A stretch of 29,605 nucleotides of DNA from Flammula alnicola (taxonomy: Eukaryota; Basidiomycota; Agaricomycetes; Agaricales; Strophariaceae): assembly GCA_015499995.1 (NCBI GenBank), contig JADNRV010000498.1, positions 1 to 29,605 on the forward strand. The letters are read 5' to 3'. The translations under genes and the position numbers were made by a program. Below, piece by piece: positions 19,301 to 29,605 of this stretch (position 1 is the first letter of the stretch; every line of letters begins with the position of its first letter). Under the pieces are notes generated by a model. That model had not been told where the DNA came from. It ran no database searches and worked only from the letters and a program-made list of their open reading frames with translations.

Positions 19301-22300
19301 ACGCGCCGGCTTAATTAATCCTGCAGAGGCCAAACTCAATAAGAAGCCTATCCGCTTGGCTACCATTGGTAAGCAGGCACTCAAGCAGAGTTCGGATAAC
19401 AATTTACGACTTTTACCACAGACAATTACCAAGGAGAAGAAAGCGACATCGTCATTGTTTCTCTCACCAGGAGCAATCCTAAGTGCGACATCGGATTCAT
19501 GTTTTCGCCCGAACGACTGAATGTCCTCCTTTCTCGCGCCCGAAATGCCCTGATAATGCTTGGCAATGCGAACACCTTCAAAAACGCTCGAAAAGGCAAA
19601 GAACTTTGGCAAGACCTCTTCGGTTTGCTTGGCGATGGCAAGCACATCTACCAGGGTCTTCCAGTAAAATGCGAGCGTCATCCCGACACGAAATCTGTTC
19701 TTGCTAAAGTCGAGGATTTCGATTCTTTATGCCCAGACGGAGGCTGTGTTATGCCATGGTAAGGACGTCATTCACTTATATGTGCAAGTACTGACCCTTG
19801 ATATGCGAATAGTGGAGAACTGCTCTCATGTCGCCTGCACCTGTGTCCATCAAAATGCCACAAGTTGTCCGACCATTCCAAGCTGAAATGCAATGAAATG
19901 ATGGCGTCAAAGTGTGCAAACGGACACCCACAGACTTGGCCATGCAACAAAGGCCCGCCTAAGATATGCTTCAAGTGCGAGCGCGCAAAGAAACTCGCGA
20001 AGGAGCAACAACAAGAAGACTTGAAGGACCAGCACAGGCGGGATGCAGAACAGAAAGCACATCATGAGAGGATGGATGCCCTTAATGCTCAAATTGAAGA
20101 AGAGAAACGCAGGCAAGAAACTGACCGTTTGGCTGTCGAACGAGACAATGCGATCAAGCAGAAAGAAGCTGACCTGGCTTCCATGAGAGCATTTCAGTCT
20201 ACGAGTATGCCTGATATCAATACGGGTTCTTCCTCCTCCTACCACAGCGAGTCCATCCAACCAAGCAGCTGGAACCAAAATACACCCCCTGTAATTCCCA
20301 ATGCCCCAACGCCGAACGATGCTAATCGGGCCAGTACCTCCCCATCCGAGCCGGTCCATAGCCCTAGCGAACCCTCGTTTCTCGGTAAAATGTGGGAAGC
20401 TGTGTCCTCGGCAATTAATACTAGCCCCATTATAAATCCAGAAAAGACTTCGTCGCCAACAACAGCCAAACCCTTCAAACAGTTACAAGAATCTCCTTCG
20501 AAAGTGGAATGGAATCGTTTGAAAAATGTTGAGGGTGCGCGAAACGATGCCATCGACGCTATCATGGGTATGACTGGGCTCGAGGCCGTCAAGGACCAGG
20601 TCCTTAAAATCAAGTCGAAGATCGATACGACCATTCGCCAGCAGTCTTCCATTAAACAAGAAAGGTTCAATGTGGTTCTTCTCGGAAACCCCGGGACAGG
20701 TAAGTTTATTTTGATCTTTGCAAGTTATACGATTTTCACCCACTTTTTACTCAGGCAAAACAACTGTTGCCCGTCACTACGCCAAATTCTTAGCCACCGT
20801 AAAAGCCATACCTGGCGATAAATTCGTTGAAACGACAGGCGCTCGATTGGCGCAGAATGGTCCTGACGCTGCAAGAAAACTCATTGAAGATGTAATCAAT
20901 GCAGGAGGCGGCGCAATTTTCATCGACGAAGCCTACCAACTGACGAGTGGCAACAATCCTGGGGGTCCATCTGTCCTTGATTTTCTTCTGGCAGAAATGG
21001 AAAACAATGTTGGAACTCTGGTTTTCATCATGGCTGGATACAATAAGGAGATGGAAAAATTCTTCGAGCACAACCCGGGTCTCAAGAGTCGTGTTCCTTA
21101 TCAGTTCAATTTCGCCGATTACAAGGACGAGGAACTGATGTCCATGTTCGAAGGTATGATCAAAAAGGAATTCTCCGGACGTATGAAGGTCGAAGATGGC
21201 GTTCAAGGGCGATATGGACGGATCGTCATCCGTCGCCTAGGCAGACGTAGGGGCCAACCTGGGTTTGGCAATGCCCGAGACCTTCAGGCTGTTTTCGCGA
21301 GGATTCGAGAGCGACAGGCAGCGAGGTTGACGAAGGAGCGAAAGGAGGGCAAATACCCGGACGATTTTTTCATGACCTTCGAAGACTTAATTGGACCCGA
21401 CCCTTCAACTGCCATTCGAGAGAGCGAAGCTTGGAAAAAGCTGCAGAGTCTCATTGGGCTTAAGGCGGTGAAAGACTCTGTAGGCAGTTTCTTCAATCTT
21501 GTTGGAGAGAATTACCGGCGCGAGTTGCTCGAGAAGGAACCGATGGAAATGTCGCTCAATCGCGTATTCCTTGGCTCGCCTGGAACAGGGAAAACAACGG
21601 TGGCGAAGCTATATGGCCAAGCTTTAGCAGATCTTGGCCTCCTGAGCAATGGAGAAGGTCAGTATTGCGATAGATTCCGTGTCGTTGTCGAATAAAGCTG
21701 ACTCTTTTGACTTAGTGGTGGTAAAAAATCCGGCCGATTTTGTCGGAGCGGTTATAGGAGCCTCTGAGGCCAACACGAAGGCAATCCTGGCGAACTCTGT
21801 CGGAAAAGTTTTGATTATCGATGAGGTAAGTTATTCAGCTTCGTTTATGCTATCAAGTCTTGCTGATGTCGAGAATGAAAGGCATACATGCTTTACGGCG
21901 GCGGAGGTAGCGATGGACCCAGCGGGACAGGATCCAATCAATTCAAGACTTCTGTCATCGACACCATCGTAGCCGAAGTTCAGAACGTTCCTGGTGAAGA
22001 CCGTTGCGTTCTACTGCTGGGATATACGGACCAGATGATTGAGATGTTCCAGGTATTTGGGTCAATGCTTATTCCCGTATCGCATATTGATTCGCATTAT
22101 GTGTACTAGAATGTCAATCCCGGACTGTCAAGGCGTTTCAAGATCGAAGACGCATTCAATTTCAACGACTTTACGGACGCTGAGTTGCTAGAGATCCTTA
22201 ATCTCAAGCTGAAGCAGCAAGATCTCGATGCGACTGATCCTGCCAAAAAGGTTGCGATCGACCTCCTGAGTCGCATGCGAAACCGCCCGAACTTTGGTAA

Positions 22301-24094
22301 CGCAGGCGAAGTCGAGAATGCCATCACTCAAGCAAAGGCTCGATGTGTTGCGCGTAGAGCAAATCTTGCCCCGTCGGAGAGAACTGACGATATCGTCTTT
22401 GGACCAGAAGACTTTGACCCAGACTACGATCGAGCTGCCAAAGCATCCGCTAACCTTGTGAAGCTCTTTGATGACATTGTCGGCTGTGAAGCCATCATCG
22501 AAAAGCTGAAGAACTACCAAGAGGTCACTCTTGCCTGCAAGCAGAGGGACATGGATCCACGCGAGTTTATTCAGATGAATTTCGTATTTACTGGACCACC
22601 TGGTAGGAGATTTTTGAGATTTTTGAGATGAATTGACGTGTATTTTCTTGCTGACTGGCTACTTGTTCAGGTACTGGCAAGACAACGGTCGCCCGGAAGA
22701 TCGGGCAAGTCTTCTATGATATGGGCATTTTGGCATCCGCGGAGGTCGTCGAATGCTCGGCATCGGATCTTGTAGGCCAATTTGTTGGGCAGACAGGACC
22801 GAAAACGAAGAAACTATTCGAGAAGGCGCTTGGCAAAGTTCTGTTCGTTGACGAAGCGTATCGTTTGAGCTCGGGCCACTTTGCTCAGGAAGCAATCGAT
22901 GAATTGGTCGGACTCTTGACCCATCCCACCTTCAAATCCAAACTTGTTGTTATTCTCGCGGGCTATGAAGAAGACATGAATCGTCTTATGTCCGTTAACA
23001 CTGGACTTTCGAGTCGATTCCCTGAGCAAGTCGTCTTTCAGAACATGGATGCGGATCGTTGCTTGAAAGTGTTGCGAAAGGAATTGCAAAAGAAGAAGGT
23101 CGCAATCGAGGGCTTGGAGAACGAATCTTCCCCACTCTATCTCGAGATGAAGGAACTTATTATCGATTTATCGGAACTCAAAGATTGGGGCAATGCGCGG
23201 GATATGATAAATCTATCAAAAGAGATGGTCGGCCGGGCTTTGAAGGATTCCAGTGCCAATGTTGAGCCCAAACTTTCTGACAGCAATGCATTGGACATCC
23301 TCAGGAAGATGTTGCAAGATAGACAGCGACGGTCCAAGGTCCCGAAGAAAACGCAGAATATTCGCCACTTACCTGAGCAGAGTGCTACGCCCATTCCTCC
23401 CGCACCTCCTGCTGTAGCTACGACACAAACAGCCTCAAATCCGCCTCCTCCTCCACCTAAAGAGCAAGCACCTCGAGTACAAACGCCTAATTCGCCTTCC
23501 AATCGTGGTCGAGTTCGACCCAGTGCTCGAGGGCCTGATCGAAATCCCTCTCGCCAAGACGGGTCTAATGGGAACCCACAAGTTGCAACCCAAACCAGAC
23601 AAGTGCAGCGAAACAGTCCACAGGTTCCTGGGCGAGATCCTGGTGTCTCTGATGCTGTATGGCAAGAACTGGCTGCAGCAAAAAGAGCGGCAGCTGATGC
23701 TGAGCGACGCACCAAAGATGTCCAGAAAGCGTTGGAACGAAAGATTGTAGCGGAACGAAGGCGAGAAGAAGAGCAGAAGAAGAAGCGTCTCGATATGGAG
23801 AAAGCTATAGCTGAAGAGCGGGAAGCAGCACGAAAGGCTCAGTTGCAACGCGAGCGGGACGAGGCGAGGCGCAGGGAGCAGGCCGCTCGAGCGGCTAGAC
23901 AAAGGGCGGATGATGAACTCCGCGCAAAGAATGAAGCTGAACGACAACGACAAGAGCGAGAAGCCGAAGCTCAACGCAAACTCCGCAATTTGGGTGTCTG
24001 TGTTGCTGGTTTTCAGTGGACCAAGATCAATTCCGACTTTTATCGATGCGCAGGCGGAGCTCATGAAGTGCATGTCAGTCAGCTCGGGTTGTAA
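16327..24094 (+). CDS. ZNFX1-type SF1 helicase fused to NF-X1-like zinc cluster and three CbbX-type AAA+ modules
   Basis: Ten exons give 2417 aa: 16327-17803, 17860-18742, 18800-19368, 19422-19758, 19813-20699, 20755-21657, 21716-21825, 21882-22052, 22110-22602 and 22671-24094. Residues 1-480 form a family-specific N-terminal region. The SF1 helicase follows: LIQGPPGTGKSFIGG (about 489), CYTNHALDDIL (519), LLVEEAGE (758), IGDHKQLRP (783), LSQQYRMRPEIS (825), NYQGEESDIVIV (978), RLNVLLSRARNAL (1008). A Cys/His cluster (about 1080-1143, including CPSKCHKLSDHSKLKC) resembles NF-X1 fingers. A charged coiled coil and a disordered linker lead to three AAA+ modules: GNPGTGKTT with AIFIDEAYQL (1381, 1438), GSPGTGKTT with VLIIDEAYML (1657, 1719), and GPPGTGKTT with VLFVDEAYRL (1941, 1998). 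The tail is Pro-rich (from 2183), then an Arg/Glu coiled coil (2275-2385) ending in CAGGAHEVHVSQLGL. All four Walker A lysines are present. Known: ZNFX1/Hrr1-type helicases act in RNA silencing and RNA sensing; CbbX/SpoVK AAA+ proteins form remodelling rings. The joint role here is inference. Confidence 0.9.
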
Positions 24095-24557
24095 AGAAGT
24101 AGAATGTTGTATCTCTGTAGTTTGTAATCCCACAATGTTGTGTTTTCCAAATTCTCACTAGCTCTATGGAGAATTGTTATTGGTTCGATGAGAGAGTGCG
24201 TGATTGGTGGACGGACATCGTCGTGAGTAAATGTTTGACCGGCTTCCGAGCAATTTAGCGAGCCGTGAGGTGAAGGTGTCGATTACCGAGCCTGTGGGTA
24301 ATAGAAGCAGAAGTATTCTCGCGGCTGAAACGAAATTTCAAGTCAGTCACGCCCGAATCACCAACGCCTTGGTTGTCGGCTCCCAGAGTCCTCAACTTAT
24401 CTCTAGGTCGCTCTCAAGCTCGGTCGTCTCATAATAACGCCCAGGGCCCTTTTATTTCTCTCTTCCAACTCGCTTCTTTAGTGAGCGAGACAGTCCCGAG
24501 CACGGCCCACCACCGAAAGAGAGGCAGAGACAGCTCTTCCACAAACTCTTACTGCTA
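24095..24557. promoter_or_regulatory. Intergenic: 3' flank of the giant gene and mitoferrin promoter
   Basis: No gene is called. The left part is the 3' flank of the giant gene. The right part has a pyrimidine-rich run (about 24450-24480) ahead of the mitoferrin ATG at 24558. Small plus-strand frames here (24231-24434, 24373-24558) have no recognisable similarity. Confidence 0.4.
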
Positions 24558-25818
24558 ATGGCGGAAGACATTGACTATGAATCACTACCCTCAAATGCAG
24601 GACATGCGGTATGTATCACAGAGCCTCCAAAGAACATTGTTAACGCGTCCATCCTCTATCCAGGTGAATATGTTCGCCGGCGCACTTGTAAGAAAGCTTT
24701 TCGCAATACTACGAAAAAAAGATCCACTCTAAGCAATACCATCGCAGGCCGGCATATCTGAACACGCTGTCATGTTTCCCGTGGATAGTATCAAGGTAAA
24801 GCCACCCATTTCCTCCTTGATACTGCTCACTAACCTCTCGCACGTAGACACGGATGCAAGTTTTTGCGACTTCGCCTATAGCCGTGTACAGTGGCGTTGG
24901 TAACGCATTCTCGAGAATATCATCCACCGAGGGCATGAGAGCACTATGGAGAGGGGTGTCATCTGTGATCCTTGGTGCTGGTCCAGCCCATGCTGTGCAT
25001 TTCGGGACATTAGAGGCAGTAAAAGAGCTTGCTGGCGGAAACGAGGCTGGGAACCAATGGTTGGCTACGTGTGAGTTCTCCATACATATAACTATTACCT
25101 ACATGTAGTCCCATTCTGACGCTATCTTTTCAATTCCTTTAGCGCTAGCGGGAGCATCTGCCACGATAGCGAGCGACGCTTTCATGAACCCTTTTGACGG
25201 TACGAACCCAGTTACTTCGAAACGAGCTAACATGCCTGACATCGCCTTTCTTATCACCAAGTGATCAAGCAAAGAATGCAAGTCCATGAATCACAGTTTC
25301 GATCAGTATGGACTTGCGCTCGCACAGTGTTCCGCGCTGAAGGGCTAGCAGCCTTTTACGTCTCTTATCCTACGACATTAGCCATCTCGATACCATTCAA
25401 CGCCATCCAATATACGGTATATGAACACCTCAAAAAATTTGCCAACCCACGGAACGAGTATTCCCCACAGACACATATAGTGGCTGGAGGAATTGCCGGT
25501 GCTGTTGCTGCTGCTGTGACGACCCCATTAGACGTGGCGAAAACGATTCTACAAACACGGGGAGTGTCCTCCGATCACGATATTCGGGGTGTTAGAGGCA
25601 TGTTTGATGCTTTTCGGGTGATCTGGGCGAGAGATGGGATCAGAGGTTTTGGACGAGGATTAACACCAAGAGTGCTTACCATCATGCCAAGTTCTGCCCT
25701 ATGCTGGATGTCATATGAATTCTTCAGTTCGTCTTTCTGCCTTGCTCTATTCATTCTGGCCACAATTTGACGTACATTCTTCTCTTTACTTGCAGAGGCA
25801 GCCATACGATCTGATTAA
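24558..25818 (+). CDS. MRS4: Mitoferrin, mitochondrial iron carrier (Mrs3/Mrs4 type)
   Basis: This carrier of the SLC25 family imports ferrous iron across the inner mitochondrial membrane for heme and Fe-S cluster synthesis. Seven exons give 296 aa: 24558-24608, 24664-24687, 24748-24795, 24848-25070, 25143-25199, 25262-25726 and 25796-25818. The three tandem carrier repeats each keep the Px[DE]xx[KR] signature: FPVDSIKTRMQ, NPFDVIKQRMQ and TPLDVAKTILQTRG. Mitoferrin-like features are EHAVMFPVDS, GAGPAHAVHFGTLEAVKE, SIPFNAIQYTVYEHLKK and LTIMPSSALCWMSYEFF. The protein starts MAEDIDYESLPSNAGHAV, close to other fungal Mrs3/4 N-termini, and ends KAAIRSD. Exon 2 is 24 nt. The first ATG of the frame is used. 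Fungi often carry one Mrs3/4 gene; the symbol marks the family, not a choice between Mrs3 and Mrs4. Confidence 0.93.
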
Positions 25819-26222
25819 TGCGGTTCTGACACACCATCTATACACCTTGACATCGGCTGTAGGAAAACGGTGACCACTCACACGATGCTGATCTTATACC
25901 AATGTCCCTGCATGCTTTACGCGCTTTCACCTTCCTAGTAGTACATAGTATATAATGAATTCTCACTACACACCGCACTCGCAGCTAATTTTGAGCATGG
26001 ATCCAAAAAATGCAGGCGTAGATAATCGATTGTCAGCATCCGTTACAATTTAAATTTATGTTGCGTTATGCATAAGCGCCACGCCGCCACGTGACCCTGG
26101 GGACGCGAAACGCGCAATAATTTTAATTTAGATCTTTGGTATTGTAATTTTAAATCTCGTCTTTCTGTGTTCTTTCAAGCCATTTTCACATTCCCGCCGA
26201 TCTCCTCTCATATCAATTTATC
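25819..26222. promoter_or_regulatory. Intergenic upstream of the glycosyltransferase-like gene
   Basis: No gene is seen. An E-box-like CACGTG lies at 26088-26093, and AT-rich blocks (around 26045-26060 and 26115-26157) flank a GC-rich island. A pyrimidine-rich stretch precedes the ATG at 26223. Confidence 0.4.
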
Positions 26223-28843
26223 ATGAAACATAACTTTGGAGTCGTTTTGCATAGAAATCAAGTCAACGCTAATTTCTTTTTCTTGAGCTTTATCACTTCC
26301 ATGTGTCTATTCGCCATTTCTGTTGTCCTTTACTCAGCACGCATAAGCTTTTCCTTGAAAACTCATCCTCCAAATCCTCTAGGTTTCCCAACTCCAGATG
26401 ACAACATGTTTAGTTCGTACGGCGAGAATACCCCACGCGACCTGGGCATCGACTTTGTAACTACATTCGATTGGGAACCGCCAGCATTGGTACCACCTCA
26501 ATCGCTAACCGCCATTCTTCCCATCTTGTCCGTCTCACTGCATAAAACTCAAGATCTTCTCGAACCCTTTCTCCACCCATTGGAACACATTCGAGAAGTC
26601 GTTATCGTCTGTCCTGATGCCATCGCCTCCGATGTTCGTCGCATGCTTCAAAAAATGTTCGCGTCTCTCGGATCTGCTGATCATCCAGATGTCTCGCTGC
26701 GTCCATGGCAGGGCCACTTGGATACCAGTGCCGCTACTCTCAGGGCTGCTATAGACCAAACGACTGAATGGGCTCTCATCATGGACGACGCTGGCCTAAC
26801 AGATGTACTGCAATCCTCAAGAGCTGCGCTTCTCCACCCACCAGTCGCAACTCTTCCTTTCGGACCCAACGGAGTCTTCCTATCAAACGATAGTGATAGT
26901 TCGGAAGCCTCCTTTCTTTGGGACAGAGCCCAGCCAGCACAATATTTATTCCCTCCATTTGTCATTCCCTCGTATCTCGTCTCTTCTGTTCGCGGCGAAA
27001 GAATTGACGACAACCCATGGATCAATCTTGGAAGACAGATCGCCAAAAATCGACAAGATGCAGTGGGTGGCGTAATAGTATTGCCTGATAGGAATATTTT
27101 CCCCCTTCCATCTTCAACTCCCAAAGATCAGGCAGGGTCGACTCCGAACTTACAAGATGCTCTTCCTGACTGGGAGACAAATTCGCAGACCAAAGACCAT
27201 GGAAATGACTCTTTCACTGGGTCTTCATCGGTGTGCGTCTCAGCTCGCTTTATATTCTTGCTTCCGACTCGCGAAGATCTACGCCATTTGATGCCTTTGA
27301 TATGCGGGATGAAATCGAGGGACAATCATACCCATATTCGAACGCTTGTTTATGATGAAGGTTACGACAAGCCAGGTCAACTAGACTGGGAGACAGAGTT
27401 TCTTGAATCATATCACTGCGATGTCAAGTACGAAGTCGTCACTGGTCGTACTCCGCTTGCGTTCGCTAGAAATGGAAGCACGGTGCTCTCTCAATGGCTG
27501 GACGAATCTTCTGGACTTGTCAATGTTGTTTTTACTCTCCACGAACTCGATCACTTGGTGAGCTTCTTGGTCTCTGAACAAAAAGATAAATTATTCCCCG
27601 GTGCCACTGTCATACGAATCCCTCGACTGGATTTAGAAAATACGGAATGGATGTCTTCGCTGAAACTGGAAGAATGGAAAAGTATTGTCAAGATTTAATA
27701 CAATCTTTCTTTACTAATTTACATCGCTATAGATTGGCACCGTCCTCGCATAGACATCAGTATCATAACCAACGATCGCCCTCAATCACTCACTCGCCTG
27801 ATGAATTCCCTTGCCAGTGCTCGATATTTCGGAGACCAGCCTAGTCTTCGAGTTAACGTCGAGCAAGACTGCGATGCAGACACCTTGAGGATCGCTGAAA
27901 ATATCGCCTGGCCTTTCGGACGACTCTTTGTCCACCATAGAGTTGTTCATGGCGGTCTCCTTGCAGCCGTTGTAGAATCGTGGTACCCACAAGATAACGA
28001 CTCCTACGGTTTGCTCCTGGAAGACGACGTTGAGCTGTCTCCACTTTACTATGCTTGGATCAAAATGACCTTGCTGCGATACCGGTGTGCTTCGATCAGA
28101 TTATTGCCTTTAGAGCGTAATTTGATACATTTTGCAGGTATGGCGTTGCCAGCGACAGGACGCCCAATCTGTTTGGCATTAGCTTGTACCAGCAGAAGCA
28201 CCTCGAGTTACCCATGGAAGGTCGCCAACCATTTAATCCACGATCTATGTTTGCCGAAGCAGGTTTATCGCATCCCATCACACCATACCTGTCACCCGTG
28301 CCGTGTAGCTGGGGAGCTATCTATTTCCCAGAGCACTGGCGCGAGTTTCATGATTACCTCGCCGTTCGCCTTGCAGAAACAACCCTAACGATCGAAGACG
28401 AGGTAGTTCCAGACGTGCGATCCAATCACTGGTCAAAATCGTGGAAGAAATTCTTCATTGAACTCGTGTACCTCAGAGGATACGTGATGTTATATCCCAA
28501 CTACGAAGGTTTCGTGTCGCTGTCAACGAACCACTTGGAGGTCGGATCCCATGTTAAACTTCGTTCGCCGGAGAAGCAAGATCTCTTTATGCTCCCATTG
28601 ATGCAGTTGCATAGACCAGAGGAAAATTCCAAGCTGTTGGATCTTCCGAACCACACACTTCCTCCGCTGGACGCGCTGCCTGTCCTAAATTTGACTGGAT
28701 ATATTACATCTCTAGAAGCTCTAGCCGAGCAAGGGACTACGCGGCGCAGCAACCTCATAGGCTGTGATTCCCCCACTGAATTGTACAACATACGATCCCT
28801 TATGTGTATCAGCGTTACTGTAGCACCTGGACTATTTAGATGA
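26223..28843 (+). CDS. Membrane-anchored glycosyltransferase-like protein (GT-A fold, GT2-like)
   Basis: Three exons give 838 aa: 26223-27681, 27733-28084 and 28138-28843. A hydrophobic segment at about residues 17-42 (FFFLSFITSMCLFAISVVLY) preceded by a short basic N-terminus predicts a type II membrane protein of the secretory pathway. The first half has a nucleotide-sugar-like fold pattern (SVSLHKTQDLLEPFLHPLEH, then VIVCPDAIASDVRRML). The second half opens with HRPRIDISIITNDRPQSLTR, as at the start of GT-A domains, and carries LLLEDDVELSPLYYAW, whose EDD is the likely metal- and sugar-nucleotide-binding acidic motif. CSWGAIYFPEHWREFHDYL and WKKFFIELVYLRGYVMLYPN follow. This resembles a basidiomycete family of uncharacterised glycosyltransferases; donor and acceptor are unknown. 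The gene ends 46 bp from the convergent PAT1 gene. The last residues (after LYNIRSLM) are less certain, because another donor is possible at about 28804. Confidence 0.82.
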
Positions 28844-28889
28844 TAGTAAAAAAAGATGAGATATCATATCGTCCTTAACTCCGAAAACA

Positions 28890-29605
28890 TTACATAGCAA
28901 TTTGAGAACTATCTAGGTTGACTGCGTGCAAGAAGAGATTGACGTTGGCCAATTTAGTTTGTCGTTCATCTTCGTCGTGGACCCAGCCCTTATTCACGCT
29001 GAGGACATTGTCGAGAATTTTTTCGCGCAAAGAAGCCACCAGGACATGGTGCTGTTCGATGACACCATGCAGAGCCAGGGCTGCAAGGAATTGCCAGACA
29101 GGTTGATCAACAATGTCGGTAGGGATGGGGTTATGAGCAGGGTCTGGATTGACTATGCGCGATGATGGGAAGAGCATCTCTAGGTGAGGGGCGAGGAGTT
29201 GGAAGAGATGGTCGAACATGAGTCGCCTGAGAGGTTACAAAATCGTCAGCAAGAGGCTGGGAAGACATTACTGAGAAAACATACCATTGTTGACTCTCCT
29301 CAATAGTGGGCGCCTCCGATAGGTCTGAGGTCGCGATGGTTTGCTTAATGACTTCGACTCGGCTCAGGAACAGAGTCAACAAAGCCAATCCCGGCTGGCA
29401 ACGATGCTTGAGTGTCTAGAGTCATGGAATGATGGAAGATATACACACTTTTGTCTGAGCGACAGCGACGATATTACTCCGATCCAGCAACAATCCAAGG
29501 AGGCCAGTTACCAGGCGCAGATTAGCCACCGAAACAACAGGCAGGATGCTTTGCATGACGCTACCCAAGAACGCCTGAGTCTGTCGATCCACATCGGCGC
29601 GTTCT
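28890..29605 (-). CDS. PAT1: PAT1, mRNA decapping activator, C-terminal part (runs off the window)
   Basis: Pat1 bridges the Lsm1-7 ring, Dcp2 and Dhh1 in P-bodies, promoting mRNA decapping. Only the 3' portion is present: minus-strand exons from the window edge at 29605 to 29449, 29406-29285 and 29226-28890, with introns of 42 and 58 nt. The visible product includes FLGSVMQSILPVVSVANLRL, CQPGLALLTLFLSRVEVIKQ, RLMFDHLFQLLAPHLEMLFP, VWQFLAALALHGVIEQHHVL, LREKILDNVLSVNKGWVHDE and ends NLFLHAVNLDSSQIAM. That alpha-helical C-terminal domain and exact ending style are characteristic of fungal Pat1. The start codon and the N-terminal and middle domains lie to the right of this window. Nothing suggests damage. 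Confidence 0.9.

Noticed and set aside
23137..24133. Long minus-strand frames (192 and 232 codons) opposite the 3' end of the giant gene
   Set aside because: They lie antisense to a region coding for Pro-rich and Arg/Glu-rich sequence, whose composition gives open antisense frames. Their Ser/Arg/Leu-rich text matches nothing.
1..29605. CRISPR arrays, tRNA or rRNA genes, bacterial-style operons
   Set aside because: No regularly spaced repeats of that kind, no tRNA B-box with matching arms, and no rRNA segments were seen on reading both strands. The intron-rich eukaryotic gene structure argues against operons.

Overview
The window is nuclear DNA of a filamentous fungus, very probably a mushroom-forming basidiomycete (Agaricomycetes). 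The genes are split by many GT-AG introns of about 37-83 nt. One gene pair is a RecQ-like helicase and a DUF6589 protein, families that are expanded in agaric genomes. All other complete genes have ordinary fungal homologues. Gene models below were rebuilt by hand from splice signals, and the exon lengths sum to an open frame in each complete model.

Layout, left to right. A 432-bp hAT-type miniature transposon (184-615) with an 8-bp target duplication lies downstream of TAF10 (minus, 1044-1753). From about 2.6 to 7.9 kb is an accessory island. It holds a ~145-bp-arm inverted repeat, a broken RecQ-like helicase (plus), a convergent DUF6589 gene (minus), a short interspersed repeat and a broken partial copy of RPC4. 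The true RPC4/RPC53 gene (minus, 8326-9900) shares a 123-bp divergent promoter with HPT1, hypoxanthine-guanine phosphoribosyltransferase (plus, 10024-11126).

The centre, 11.6-24.1 kb, is a tandem pair of giant genes. The right copy (16327-24094, 10 exons, 2417 aa) looks intact. It joins a ZNFX1-type superfamily 1 helicase, an NF-X1-like zinc cluster, three CbbX/SpoVK-type AAA+ modules and a long charged C-terminal coiled coil. The left copy (11598-16081) is its decayed paralogue. It has stops, frameshifts, a lost Walker A lysine, a deletion of the zinc cluster and about one and a half AAA+ modules, and a 53-bp insertion flanked by 10-bp duplications. That insertion matches the short repeat next to the DUF6589 gene.

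The right end is ordinary: a mitoferrin (Mrs3/4) gene (24558-25818), a membrane-anchored glycosyltransferase-like gene (26223-28843) and the 3' part of PAT1 (minus, 28890 to the edge).

The genes do not form one pathway. TAF10, RPC4, HPT1, mitoferrin and PAT1 are housekeeping. The two parts worth study are the helicase-AAA+ giant with its dead twin, and the RecQ/DUF6589 island with its small repeats.
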